Assembly: GCA_016195095.1 (NCBI GenBank)
Contig: JACQAE010000049.1
Location: forward strand, 1 to 46,969
Length of the DNA stretch: 46,969 nucleotides
Reading direction: 5' to 3'
DNA from: Pseudomonadota bacterium
GTDB taxonomy: Bacteria; Pseudomonadota; Alphaproteobacteria; Rhizobiales; Xanthobacteraceae
Part shown: piece after piece, positions 8,151 through 17,187 of the stretch
How the letters are laid out: every line of letters starts with the position of its first letter
How positions within the stretch are numbered: position 1 is the stretch's first letter
Translations under genes and position numbers: made by a program
The notes under the pieces: model-generated
The model's database searches: none
Told to the model about the DNA's origin: nothing
Seen by the model: only the letters and a program-made list of their open reading frames with translations

Positions 8151-9374
8151 ATGCGAAAGTCAGGCGCACAAAATTCTGCTGATCGTCCCTGCGTTGCGGT
8201 GGTAACGGCGGATGCGGTGTTCGCGCAGTCGGTGCGCGCAACGTTCGACGCGGGCGCCGGCGTCGAGCTGCAACTTATTCGCGGATCGATCGCGCAGTCC
8301 AATGCGGCCAGTCTCGCCGCCGCGACGGTCGTTGTATTGGACCTCGATCCGGCCGACGCCACCGAACTTGCCCTGCTTGATCGGCTGATGGCGGAGACCG
8401 CCGGCCGGCTGCCGGTAATTGTCATCACGCCGTCATTCGACGCCGATATGGCGCGACGACTCTTGCAGATGCGGGTCGCTGATTTCCTGGTCAAGCCGGT
8501 GCCAGCCATCGATCTCGTGCGCGCCTGCGCCCGCGTCGTGCGCGCGCCGGCCGTGGCGGAGGCGGCCGTTGACGCGGATATCTATACTTTCCTGCCCGCG
8601 GTCGGCGGCGCCGGCGTGACCACGCTGGCGATCCAAACCGCGTTGATCCTCAATGGTGCCGTCGCGCAGGCGCGGCAATCGACCTGTCTGGTCGACCTCA
8701 ATTTCCAGCACGGCGCCTGCGCCGATTATCTTGATCTCGAGCCGCGTCTCGATCTCAAGGAAATCGAGCCACGTCCCGAACGCCTTGATCGCCAGCTCCT
8801 GGAGGTCATGCTGTCGCGCCACGCGTCGGGGCTTGCCGTGGTCTGCGCACCCAGCCGCCCGGCGGAGATGCGCACGTTCGACCCCGACATGGTGACGCGA
8901 CTGCTCGACCTCGTGTCGGCGAATTTCCGCTACGTGGTCATCGACATGCCGCGCACCTGGTTCTCCTGGACCGACAGCGTGCTGCTCGGGTCCAACCGGC
9001 TGTTCGTCGTGAGCGAAATGACGGTGCCAGGCGTGCGCCACGCCAAGCAGCTTGTGGCCGCGATCCGCGACCGCCTTGCGGATGCCCCGCGCGCGCAGGT
9101 CATCATCAACCGCTTCGAGCAGCCTATGTTCGGTTCGGGCTTGCGCAAGGCCGACGTGGCACAGGCGCTTGGCGATGATTTCGCCTTCGCCATTCCCAAC
9201 AATTACCGCTTGGTCCGCGAGGCGATTGATCGCGGCGTTCCGCTGGAAGAAGTCAAGCGCGGCAACAACATCACGCAGCAGTTGCGCAAGCTGGTGATCG
9301 CGCGGCCCGAAAAGAACTCGGCGCCGCCCGCTGGCGGCATCGTGCGCCGCGTCGCCCATTCCCTGGCGCGCTGA
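8151..9374 (+). CDS. cpaE: Tad pilus localisation ATPase-like protein CpaE/TadZ
   Basis: A 407-residue protein with an N-terminal receiver-like domain (about 13-130; Asp64/Asp66 in VVVLDLDP, Lys115 in LVKPV) and a C-terminal ParA/MinD-like domain (about 143-390). The P-loop reads GGAGVTT (152-158) and lacks the Lys of the deviant Walker A motif, as is known for several TadZ/CpaE proteins. CpaE directs the Tad machine to the cell pole and binds ATP weakly or not at all. The ATG at 8151 follows GGTGGGAG. It lies 37 nt after the lipoprotein gene and 53 nt before cpaF. Confidence 0.92.
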   Translation: MRKSGAQNSADRPCVAVVTADAVFAQSVRATFDAGAGVELQLIRGSIAQSNAASLAAATVVVLDLDPADATELALLDRLMAETAGRLPVIVITPSFDADMARRLLQMRVADFLVKPVPAIDLVRACARVVRAPAVAEAAVDADIYTFLPAVGGAGVTTLAIQTALILNGAVAQARQSTCLVDLNFQHGACADYLDLEPRLDLKEIEPRPERLDRQLLEVMLSRHASGLAVVCAPSRPAEMRTFDPDMVTRLLDLVSANFRYVVIDMPRTWFSWTDSVLLGSNRLFVVSEMTVPGVRHAKQLVAAIRDRLADAPRAQVIINRFEQPMFGSGLRKADVAQALGDDFAFAIPNNYRLVREAIDRGVPLEEVKRGNNITQQLRKLVIARPEKNSAPPAGGIVRRVAHSLAR

Positions 9375-9427
9375 CACCGCCGCGCGGCATCCCACGGGGT
9401 GCCCGGCCAAACCGACGGAACGAAAGC

Positions 9428-10888
9428 ATGGCAGGACGGTTCACGTTTCGGCGCACGGCGGTGCCCGAACTCGACTGCGACCCGGCGGCGGCCGCACCCG
9501 CGATGACGCCGCCGCGATCAGCGGCGGAGCCTGCGCCCGACGCGGTCGTTATGACCCAGCAGCCGACAGCGCCCGCGGTCGAGCCGGCGTCCGCGGCCGG
9601 CGGCAATCCACTGCTCTCCGACAAGCTTCTCGACGCCAAGGTGCGGCTGCACCGCAAGCTGATCGAGGAAATCAATCTCTCGGCGCTGGAAAAACTCCCC
9701 GAAGACGAAATGCGCCGCCATGTCCAGCAGCTCGTCTCGCAATACATCCTGGTCGAACGCCTGGCGCTCAACACCAAGGAACTTGGCGATTTCGTCGCCG
9801 AAATCCTCGACGAGATGACCGGCCTCGGTCCGATTGAGCCGCTGCTCAAGGATCCAACCATCAACGATATTTTGATCAACGGCCACGAGTGCGTCTACGT
9901 CGAGCGCCACGGTATCCTGGAGCCGACGGCCGTGCGGTTCAAGGACGAGGGGCACCTGCTGCGCATCGTCAACAAGATCGTCGCGGCGGTTGGCCGACGC
10001 GTGGATGAATCACATCCGATCTGCGACGCGCGCCTGCTCGACGGCTCGCGCGTGAACGTGGCCATCCGCCCGGTCGCCGTCGACGGGCCGCTGGTGTCGA
10101 TCCGAAAGTTTTCCAAGAAGCCGCTCAGTCTCGCCAGGCTCGTGGAAATCGGCGCCATACGGCCGCAGATGGGCGACCTCCTCGCCGCGGCGGTCAAGGC
10201 GCGCGTGACCACCATTGTTTCCGGCGGCACTGGCTCGGGCAAGACCACGATGCTCAACGCTCTATCCGCGTTCATTTCCGACCGGGAACGCCTCATCACC
10301 ATCGAGGACGCCGCCGAATTGCAGCTCCAGCAACCGCATGTCGCGCGCATGGAAACGCGGCCGCCGAATATCGAGGGCAAGGGCGAAATCCGCCAGCGCG
10401 ACTTGGTCAAGAACGCGCTGCGTATGCGGCCGGAACGCATCATCCTCGGCGAATGCCGTGGCGAGGAGGCGTTCGACATGTTGCAGGCGATGAACACCGG
10501 CCATGAAGGCTCGATGGCGACCATTCACGCCAACAATCCGCGCGAGGCGATTTCGCGCCTTGAGCAGATGATTGGCATGGCCGGCCAGCCGATGACCATC
10601 GCCTCGGTCCGCGGGCAGATCGCCGCGGCCGTTCGCCTCATCGTGCAGTTGTCGCGCCTGTCGGACGGCAAGCGGCGGGTCATGAGCATCGCCGAGATCA
10701 CCGGCATGGAGGGCGATATCATCCAGATGCAGGAGATATTCAAGTTCGTGCGCACGGCGACGCTCGAGGACGGCACGGTCCAGGGGCACTTCCAGGCGAC
10801 GGGCGTGCGGCCGCGTTTCCTCAACGACCTGGCGGCCAAGGGTATCAAGCTCCCGTCGAGCTATTTCGATCCCGGTCATCCGCTGTAG
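9428..10888 (+). CDS. cpaF: Tad pilus secretion ATPase CpaF/TadA
   Basis: A 486-residue hexameric ATPase that powers pilin polymerisation. After a low-complexity, Ala/Pro-rich N-terminus (about 1-60) come a helical domain (65-130), the N-terminal ATPase lobe with GPIEPLLKDPTINDILING, and the ATPase core: Walker A GGTGSGKTT (about 266-274), Asp box ITIEDAAELQL, Walker B MRPERIILGECRGEEA and the His box GSMATIHANNPREA. All motifs are intact. It follows cpaE and ends 4 nt before tadB, so the genes form one operon. Confidence 0.97.
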   Translation: MAGRFTFRRTAVPELDCDPAAAAPAMTPPRSAAEPAPDAVVMTQQPTAPAVEPASAAGGNPLLSDKLLDAKVRLHRKLIEEINLSALEKLPEDEMRRHVQQLVSQYILVERLALNTKELGDFVAEILDEMTGLGPIEPLLKDPTINDILINGHECVYVERHGILEPTAVRFKDEGHLLRIVNKIVAAVGRRVDESHPICDARLLDGSRVNVAIRPVAVDGPLVSIRKFSKKPLSLARLVEIGAIRPQMGDLLAAAVKARVTTIVSGGTGSGKTTMLNALSAFISDRERLITIEDAAELQLQQPHVARMETRPPNIEGKGEIRQRDLVKNALRMRPERIILGECRGEEAFDMLQAMNTGHEGSMATIHANNPREAISRLEQMIGMAGQPMTIASVRGQIAAAVRLIVQLSRLSDGKRRVMSIAEITGMEGDIIQMQEIFKFVRTATLEDGTVQGHFQATGVRPRFLNDLAAKGIKLPSSYFDPGHPL

Positions 10889-10892
10889 TGCC

Positions 10893-11864
10893 ATGCCCTT
10901 CGAGATCAACGAACTCAACCTGATCTACCTCTTAGTCGGCGTTTCCGCGATGCTGTTCGCGGAGGCCGGTTATCTTCTTTTCTTTCGCTCCGCGTCCTAC
11001 CGCAGCCGCGTCAACCGCCGGCTTGCGCTGCTTAACGTGGTGGGCGCGAACCGCCAGGATTTGCTTGTGCAGCTGCGCCGCGAGCGCGGACTGACCTCGG
11101 CCGGCGCGTTCCGGCTGCCACTGGTCGCATTCAATCGCCTCGTGCTGCAATCCGGCTTGACGCTCGGGCTCGCGCGCTTCGCGCTTGTCGTCGCCGTCGG
11201 CGCGACAATCGCCTTTGCCGCGGTTCTTATCTTGCGGGGCAATCTCATCGAAGCCGTGCTCGCCGCCGCCTTTGCCGGAATTGTCATGCCGTGGATTGGG
11301 CTGCGCATGAAGCGCGCGCGCCGCCAGCGCCGTTTCGCCGGACAATTTCCCGACGCCATTGACATCATCGTGCGCAGCCTGCGCGCCGGCCACCCGGTGC
11401 CGATCGCCGTGAGCATGGTGTCGCGCGAAATGCCTGATCCCATCGGCAGCGAGTTTGGCATCGTCGCCGACGAGATTACGTTCGGCGCCGATCTGGAGAC
11501 GGCGATGCGTAATCTGTATTTCCGCATCGGCCAGGATGACCTGCCATTGTTCGTCACCGCTGTCGCCATCCAGGGAACGACCGGCGGTAATCTTGGCGAG
11601 ATCCTCGAGAATCTGTCCGCGGTCATTCGCGGCCGTTTCAAGATGCGGCGCAAGATCAAGGCGTTGGCCGCCGAGGGCCGTGCGTCGGCACTCATCCTCT
11701 CGTCGCTGCCGATCGGCATATTCGCCATGATCCAAATCGTGGCACCGGATTTCTACAGCAGCGTTTGGCATTTCGACATGACCAAGCTCGTGCTCGCCTG
11801 CGCCGGCGTCTGGATGGCGACTGGCAACTTCATCATGTATCGCATGGTCAATTTCAAGGTGTAA
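10893..11864 (+). CDS. tadB: Tad pilus inner-membrane platform protein TadB
   Basis: A 323-residue T2SSF-domain membrane protein. Hydrophobic segments lie near 10-30, 95-135, 265-285 and 295-315, with the cytoplasmic T2SSF domain between about 150 and 260 (FPDAIDIIVRSLRAGHPV and GGNLGEILENLSAVIRGR are characteristic). With TadC it forms the platform that CpaF drives. Starts 4 nt after cpaF and ends 3 nt before tadC, which supports co-translation. Confidence 0.94.
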   Translation: MPFEINELNLIYLLVGVSAMLFAEAGYLLFFRSASYRSRVNRRLALLNVVGANRQDLLVQLRRERGLTSAGAFRLPLVAFNRLVLQSGLTLGLARFALVVAVGATIAFAAVLILRGNLIEAVLAAAFAGIVMPWIGLRMKRARRQRRFAGQFPDAIDIIVRSLRAGHPVPIAVSMVSREMPDPIGSEFGIVADEITFGADLETAMRNLYFRIGQDDLPLFVTAVAIQGTTGGNLGEILENLSAVIRGRFKMRRKIKALAAEGRASALILSSLPIGIFAMIQIVAPDFYSSVWHFDMTKLVLACAGVWMATGNFIMYRMVNFKV

Positions 11865-11867
11865 GCG

Positions 11868-12827
11868 ATGGCGACGCCGTTCGACGTTTCCCTGTTCGCC
11901 GGCGACGCTACCGTCACGATCATGGGAGCGCTAGTCTTCCTGACCGTGGCGATCGTCGCGTTTGGCGTCATGCATGCGCTGCGCATTCGCGGCGTCGTGC
12001 GGCGGCGGGCGGCCGGCATCGCGCCGGCAGGCGGCGATTCCGGCGAAGGAAACACGTCCCTGCGCCAGTCGAGCGCCAGGGCGGTCGTGCGCCTGATCGA
12101 CCGCGCCAACCGCCATTACGCGTCGATCGACAGCGGAAATCTACGCATGCTGCGCCGTCGGCTGCTGCGGGCGGGCATATTCAACCCGCGCGCCGTCGGG
12201 TTTTTCTTTGTCATTCGCACCGCGCTGGCGATCGCGCTGGGCGCGACGAGCTTCGTGTTGGCGCCGGCGATCAGCGACGGCTCGGTTTTCTGGTTGCTGG
12301 TGGGTGCCGGGGGGCTCGCAGGGTATGTCGGACCGAGCGTCTATGTCGACAAGCTCGCCAAGGCGCGGCTGCAAGAATACCGGGCGGGGTTCCCCGATTT
12401 CATGGATCTGCTGGTCGTGTGCGCGGACGCGGGGCTGAGCATGGAGGCGGCGCTGGAGCGGGTTGGTCGCGAGCTTGGCGATACTTATCCAGCTCTCGCA
12501 ATCAATATTCACATGACCAATCTCGAAATCCGCGCCGGGCGCTCATTGTCGGAGGCGCTCGAACATTTCGGCGACCGGCTTGGCCTCGAGGAGGTTCGTG
12601 CCTTCGCGACGCTGATCCAGCAGTCGGACGAGCTTGGCTCAAGCATCACCGAAGCGCTGCGCGTCTACAGCGAGGACATGCGCCATAAGCGTCTCTCACG
12701 CGCCGAGGAGAAGGCCTACAGCCTGCCCGCTCGGCTGGCGCTGCCGATGATGGTCTGCATTTTTCCCGTGCTGTTCGTTGTCATCCTGTTGCCGGTTGTC
12801 GTGCGCTTCAAGATGGGCGCGTATTGA
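11868..12827 (+). CDS. tadC: Tad pilus inner-membrane platform protein TadC
   Basis: A 319-residue T2SSF protein, the paralogous partner of TadB. Hydrophobic stretches are near 15-37, 105-150 and 285-310; the T2SSF domain (about 175-300) has the DFMDLLVVCADAGLSMEAAL and LADEL-like (IQQSDELGSSITEAL) patterns. It completes the CpaF-TadB-TadC motor. After it the spacing opens to 164 nt, with a 6-bp hairpin at 12847-12862, so tadD may have its own promoter. Confidence 0.94.
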   Translation: MATPFDVSLFAGDATVTIMGALVFLTVAIVAFGVMHALRIRGVVRRRAAGIAPAGGDSGEGNTSLRQSSARAVVRLIDRANRHYASIDSGNLRMLRRRLLRAGIFNPRAVGFFFVIRTALAIALGATSFVLAPAISDGSVFWLLVGAGGLAGYVGPSVYVDKLAKARLQEYRAGFPDFMDLLVVCADAGLSMEAALERVGRELGDTYPALAINIHMTNLEIRAGRSLSEALEHFGDRLGLEEVRAFATLIQQSDELGSSITEALRVYSEDMRHKRLSRAEEKAYSLPARLALPMMVCIFPVLFVVILLPVVVRFKMGAY

Positions 12828-12991
12828 GGCGGCGCACCGGTATTCGGTTACGCACGCGTAACGGGCAGGCTTTGTTAACCACCCTCGCTTAGCCTACCCA
12901 ACCGGCCAGTTCTGGCCCGCGGCGGGAATCACGGCGAACGGCTCGCGGCGCTGGAATACGGGCCGTCGGGGCCGCCGCCGGGAGCGAATGA

Positions 12992-13591
12992 ATGTTTTGT
13001 GGCGTCACGCGCAGCATCATCGTTGCCGCATCGAGCCTGATGTGGCTGAGCGGGTGCGGTTCGTCGTTCAAGCTGCCGGATGCTTTTTCGGCTTTGCGCT
13101 CGCACCAACAATCCGAGGCCGGGGAGACGACTGGAAGCGTTGCGGCGCAGCGTGGCGCGGACGCGGCCAGCCCCTCCGCAGGATCGCCGACGCCGCTCAG
13201 CACACTGGTCGGACAGGACCCCAAAAGCGACCTCAATCTCGGCAAAGAGCATTACCGCGCCGGTAATTTCGGCGATGCCGAGAAATATTTTCGCCGTGCG
13301 GTGGAGACTTCGCCACGCGATACGGAAGCGTGGGTCGGGCTGGCGGCGTCTTACGATCGGCTAAAACGCTTCGATCTGGCCGACCGCGCCTATGCGGAAG
13401 CCATCAAGCTCGCTGGACCGCGCCCCGAAATTCTCAATAACCAGGGCTACTCCTATCTGTTGCGCGGCGACCTGCGCCGTGCGCGCGAGAAACTCACGGC
13501 GGCGCAGGCGCGCGATCCGGACAATCCCTATATCCGCAATAACCTTGCTCGCCTGGCGCAAAGCGAACGCGGCGGAAAGCCGCCCCCATAA
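12992..13591 (+). CDS. tadD: TPR lipoprotein, TadD-like
   Basis: A 199-residue lipoprotein: signal peptide with lipobox LSGC (Cys22), a Ser/Ala-rich linker (about 35-75) and tetratricopeptide repeats from about 78 to 185 (LGKEHYRAGNFGDAEKYFRR, then two further helix pairs). TadD proteins are outer-membrane pilotin-like factors needed for pilus export. The ATG at 12992 follows GGGAGCGA; an ATG four bases earlier is out of frame. Its place after tadC supports the assignment. Confidence 0.86.
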   Translation: MFCGVTRSIIVAASSLMWLSGCGSSFKLPDAFSALRSHQQSEAGETTGSVAAQRGADAASPSAGSPTPLSTLVGQDPKSDLNLGKEHYRAGNFGDAEKYFRRAVETSPRDTEAWVGLAASYDRLKRFDLADRAYAEAIKLAGPRPEILNNQGYSYLLRGDLRRAREKLTAAQARDPDNPYIRNNLARLAQSERGGKPPP

Positions 13592-13666
13592 CCGCCATTG
13601 GCGGCCTGCCGTCGCGGAGGCGCGCGGCGCGTTATCCGCGCCCAATCTGGACATTGTAGCGCAGGC

Positions 13667-14182
13667 ATGCGAGTCGATCTGCCGCAGGCACCTGCGGATG
13701 AGGTCATGCTCAAGGAAATTGTCGCTTTCGTCGTGGAACTTGCCGGCGGCGAGACCCCCCCGGCGTTCGATGCAGGTGACTTTCGCCTGTCGTCGGCGGC
13801 GTTGCTGGTGCACGTGGCAACGCTTGACGGCGAATTGATGCCGGAGACCCGCGTCAAGTTGCACGACCTGCTGAAACGCCGATTCGATCTTGAAGACACG
13901 GCGACCGAGGAACTTATCGACGCCGCCGTGGTCGCCGACCACGATGCAATCGACTTTTACCATTTCACCAGCCAGATCAACCGCGCGCTCGACGCGCAGG
14001 GTCGCCTTCGCATGATCGAAATGATGTGGCAGACGGCCTTTGTCGATGGCAAGGTCAGCGAGTTTGAGGATAACGTCATCTGGCGCGTCGCCGATCTCCT
14101 CAATGTCTCCAGCGCCCAGCGGATCGATCTGCGTCGCCGCATTGCCGCAGAACGCGACGGCGCAAATGTCCGGCAGGGGTGA
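13667..14182 (+). CDS. TerB-family protein (COG4103-like)
   Basis: A 171-residue, mostly helical acidic protein. The pattern SSAALLVHVATLDGELMPETRVKL followed 80 residues later by MMWQTAFVDGKVSEFEDNVIWRVADLL shows the two helical repeats with D-G-(E/K) metal-loop motifs of the TerB fold; the motifs sit near residues 48-56 and 122-132. TerB-like proteins bind divalent metals and occur in stress or membrane-linked complexes, but the chromosomal single-copy type has no settled role. I choose the ATG at 13667; a later ATG (near 13706) is possible. It lies 75 nt after tadD and 6 nt before the SDR gene, with which it is probably co-transcribed. Confidence 0.78.
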   Translation: MRVDLPQAPADEVMLKEIVAFVVELAGGETPPAFDAGDFRLSSAALLVHVATLDGELMPETRVKLHDLLKRRFDLEDTATEELIDAAVVADHDAIDFYHFTSQINRALDAQGRLRMIEMMWQTAFVDGKVSEFEDNVIWRVADLLNVSSAQRIDLRRRIAAERDGANVRQG

Positions 14183-14188
14183 GCGGAG

Positions 14189-14992
14189 GTGGCCAGCGGG
14201 CGGCCGATCGTACTCATCACGGGGGCCTCGGCCGGCATCGGCCGCGCGCTGGCGCAGGAATTTGCCGTCCATGGGCATGAACTCGCCCTCGTCGCCCGCC
14301 GTGGCGATGCCCTGGCTGCCCTGGCCGACGAAATCGCCAGCGGCGGCCGACCGCGGCCAGCGCTGATCGTGTCCGACCTCACCGTCGCGGGCGCCGGCGA
14401 ACGCATCGCGGCCGAGCTTTCCGCGCGCGGACTGGAGCCAGCCTATGTCGTCAATAACGCGGGCTTCGGCCTGTTGGGCCCTGCCGCGGAACTAGATCGA
14501 CGCGACCAATTGGCGATGATCGACGTCAATGTGCGCGTGCTTGTCGAACTCTCGCTCGCCTTCATCGACGCGCTTGCCCGTTATCGCGGCGGTATCATCA
14601 ACGTCGCGTCGGTGGCGGGCTTCCTTCCGGGCCCCGGCATGGCCGTCTATTACGCCAGCAAGGCATTCGTCATCTCGTTCAGCGAAGCGTTGGCGCGCGA
14701 ACTGGCGCCACGCGGGGTGCGGGTGACGATCTTGTGCCCTGGGCCGGTGCCGACCGAGTTCCAAGTTCGCGCCGGCCTGCCGCGTGACTATTCGCCGAAG
14801 TTGATCGGCAACTCCGCGCAAGTGGTTGCGCGCGCGGCCTATGCGGGGCTGATGCAGGGGCGCACCTTTGTCGTGCCGGGGGCGCTCAACCGAGTTATAA
14901 CGATGTTGCCGCGATTCCTGCCGCGCCGGGTCGTGGCGCGGGCGATGGCGTTTGCCCAGCAGCGTCGGTTCGGGCGGCCGGCGGCGCCCTGA
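14189..14992 (+). CDS. short-chain dehydrogenase/reductase
   Basis: A 267-residue SDR of the classical type: cofactor motif TGASAGIG (11-18), NNAG (89-92), catalytic Ser141 and the Y-x-x-x-K pair Tyr154/Lys158. The ARRGD segment after the second strand suggests NADP rather than NAD, since Arg37/Arg38 can hold the 2'-phosphate. The start is a GTG at 14189 right behind GCGGAG. The substrate is unknown; the closest general type is the DltE/YqjQ-like group of membrane-associated short-chain oxidoreductases. It follows the TerB-like gene by 6 nt. Confidence 0.9.
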   Translation: MASGRPIVLITGASAGIGRALAQEFAVHGHELALVARRGDALAALADEIASGGRPRPALIVSDLTVAGAGERIAAELSARGLEPAYVVNNAGFGLLGPAAELDRRDQLAMIDVNVRVLVELSLAFIDALARYRGGIINVASVAGFLPGPGMAVYYASKAFVISFSEALARELAPRGVRVTILCPGPVPTEFQVRAGLPRDYSPKLIGNSAQVVARAAYAGLMQGRTFVVPGALNRVITMLPRFLPRRVVARAMAFAQQRRFGRPAAP

Positions 14993-15107
14993 CGCTGGCT
15001 GGGCGAGGCTTGCGCGCTATTCATGGAAGCTCCGCGCGCGCACGCGTTTTCAAACCAGCCGAAAGATTCTACGAATAGAGCACATGATTTGGACGCACTG
15101 AATCCAG

Positions 15108-15872
15108 GTGACCCCCAAGAGCCGCAAAATCCTTCTCGTCATGCACCAGGAAAACTCGATTCCTGGGCGTGTGGGTCATTTTCTTAGCCACCGCGGCTTC
15201 ACGCTCGACATCCGCCGGCCGCGATTTGGCGACACATTGCCCAAAACCCTGCGCGGCTACGCCGGCGCGGTCATTTTCGGCGGCCCGCAAAGCGCCAATG
15301 ATGGCGATGAGTTCATCCGCAGGGAAATCGACTGGCTTTGCGTTCCGCTCAAGGAACAAAAGCCTTTTCTTGGCATATGTCTCGGTGCGCAGATGCTCGC
15401 GCGCCATCTTGGCAGCCGCGTTTTCGCCCACCCGCAGGGCATGGCGGAGGTCGGCTATTATCCGCTGCATCCCACGGCGGCCGGGCGCGCGGTTTGCCGG
15501 CATTGGCCAGACCATATCTATCAATGGCATCGCGAGGGTTTCGATCTACCCACGGGCGCCGAGATGCTGGCGCAGGGCGATATTTTCGAGATCCAGGCCT
15601 TCCGTGCCGGCCCGGCCGCCTTCGGCATCCAGTTTCACGCCGAAGTGACCCATGCCATGATGTGCCGCTGGACCACCCGCGGCCACGCGCGCTTGGAACT
15701 TCCCGGCGCCAAGCCGCGCGCCACGCATTTTCGGGATCGGCCAGTCTACGATCTGGCGATTCGTACATGGCTGACGGAATTCCTCGAGCACTGGCTCACG
15801 CTCGACGGTGTCGGACGCCGGCGTAATCTCCCTACTCTCCTGCGCGCCGCCGGTCATAGCTCTCGACACTGA
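15108..15872 (+). CDS. class I glutamine amidotransferase-like protein
   Basis: A 254-residue stand-alone GATase domain similar to GMP-synthase-like amidotransferases. The nucleophile Cys91 is in FLGICLGAQ, and the His176/Glu178 pair in IQFHAEVT completes the triad. FGGPQSANDGDEFI (57-70) forms the oxyanion-side loop. Proteins of this kind occur without a synthetase domain and often act on gamma-glutamyl compounds. The start is a GTG at 15108. Its last 41 bases overlap the 3' end of the MFS gene on the other strand. Confidence 0.88.
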   Translation: MTPKSRKILLVMHQENSIPGRVGHFLSHRGFTLDIRRPRFGDTLPKTLRGYAGAVIFGGPQSANDGDEFIRREIDWLCVPLKEQKPFLGICLGAQMLARHLGSRVFAHPQGMAEVGYYPLHPTAAGRAVCRHWPDHIYQWHREGFDLPTGAEMLAQGDIFEIQAFRAGPAAFGIQFHAEVTHAMMCRWTTRGHARLELPGAKPRATHFRDRPVYDLAIRTWLTEFLEHWLTLDGVGRRRNLPTLLRAAGHSSRH

Positions 15873-17064
15873 GCAGGGCTGGGAAGAGCCGCGTCCACAG
15901 GGCAACCACGACGAGCGTGCCGACGCCGCCGATGATCACCGCCGGCACCGTCGAGAACGCGGCCGCGGCCAAGCCGGCGCGAAAATCACCGAGCTGGTTC
16001 GATCCGACGACGAACAGTGAGTTGACCGCGTTCACACGTCCGCGCATGACGTCGGGAGTCTCAAGCTGGACAAGCGTCTGGCGTATCACGACGCTGATGT
16101 TGTCGGCGGCGCCGATCAGAACGAGCATCACCAGCGAGAACGCAAACGACGTCGAAAGCCCGAACGCGATGGTCGCCAGCGCGTATATGGCGACGGCAGC
16201 ATACATCATCATGCCGACGCGGCGCTTCGGCGTCCAACGCGCCTGTACGATGGACATCGCCAGCGCGCCGATGGCGGGCGCCGCGCGCAGCAATCCAAGT
16301 CCCCAGGGGCCGGTCGCGAACACGTCACGGGCAAAAATCGGCAACAGCGCCATCGCCCCGCCAAACATGACGCCAAACATGTCGAGGGACAGCGCGCCGA
16401 GCACGATCGGATTGCGCCTGATGAAGATGATTCCGGCAAACAGCACCGTCAGCGTGAAGGGCTCGCGGCGCGCCGGCGCGCTGGCGATGCGAACGAGCGC
16501 GATCAGAACGCTGGCGGCGAAAAACATCGTCGCGCAGGTCGCAAATGCAACCGTTGGCCCGATGAGATAAAGGACCCCGCCAATCGCCGGGCCGGTGATG
16601 AAGGCGGTCTGCGTGGCGGTGGCCGACGCCGCCACCGCGCGCGGCAGCAGCGCCCGCGGCACCACGGACGGCAGCAGCGTGTTCATGGTCGGCGCCTCGA
16701 CCGCACGCGCCGCGCCCAGCACGAATACCGCGATAAAAATTGTTTGCCGCGTGATCGTTCCGGTGGCATTGGCGGCGACCAGGCTCAAGGCGCCGAGGCC
16801 GGCCACGATCTGAGAAACACGGATGATGACGCGCCGGTCGTAACGATCCGACAAATGCCCGGTCAGCAACACCAGCAGGACAGCGGGCGCGAACTGCACG
16901 AGGCCGATAAGGCCGAGATCAAGCGGATTCGACGTGAGGTCGTATATTTGCCAGCCAACCGCGACCACCTGTATCTGCAAGCCAATCGTGGTCGCCACGC
17001 GCGCGATCCAGTAGAGCACGAATGGCGCGTGTTGCCAGGGAGATGTCGGTGCGGCGGCATTCAC
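15832..17064 (-). CDS. MFS transporter, EntS/MFS_3-like
   Basis: A membrane protein of about 410 residues with twelve likely transmembrane helices. The loop between helices 2 and 3 reads GHLSDRYDRRVII, the MFS motif A. The overall pattern (start with PFVLYWIARVATTIGLQIQVVAVGW shifted a few residues from the N-terminus; VEAPTMNTLLPSVV) fits the enterobactin-exporter-like MFS_3 group, which exports siderophores or drugs. I take the GTG at 17064; the frame remains open to 17151, which would add 29 non-hydrophobic residues. Its upstream neighbour on the same strand is a tRNA gene, so it may be partly read through from the tRNA promoter. Confidence 0.88.
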   Translation of the reverse strand: MNAAAPTSPWQHAPFVLYWIARVATTIGLQIQVVAVGWQIYDLTSNPLDLGLIGLVQFAPAVLLVLLTGHLSDRYDRRVIIRVSQIVAGLGALSLVAANATGTITRQTIFIAVFVLGAARAVEAPTMNTLLPSVVPRALLPRAVAASATATQTAFITGPAIGGVLYLIGPTVAFATCATMFFAASVLIALVRIASAPARREPFTLTVLFAGIIFIRRNPIVLGALSLDMFGVMFGGAMALLPIFARDVFATGPWGLGLLRAAPAIGALAMSIVQARWTPKRRVGMMMYAAVAIYALATIAFGLSTSFAFSLVMLVLIGAADNISVVIRQTLVQLETPDVMRGRVNAVNSLFVVGSNQLGDFRAGLAAAAFSTVPAVIIGGVGTLVVVALWTRLFPALLSVESYDRRRAGE

Positions 17065-17187
17065 GCGGTCAACCCCGCGCGGCGAACGGCCGCGCTGCGG
17101 AAATCCAATGACCGGCCAGCACCGTTGCCGCGTCCAGCGCCAACCCCACAATAACAGACGTTAAAGGTTGCAATCTCGTGTCCGGCC

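Noticed and set aside
12847-12862. Hairpin GTTACGCACGCGTAAC after tadC as a terminator
   Set aside because: The 6-bp stem is not followed by a T-run, and tadD continues on the same strand; it could as well be chance or a binding site.
17065-17151. Longer MFS N-terminus from 17151
   Set aside because: The extra 29 residues are not hydrophobic and do not resemble family starts; GTG at 17064 fits better.
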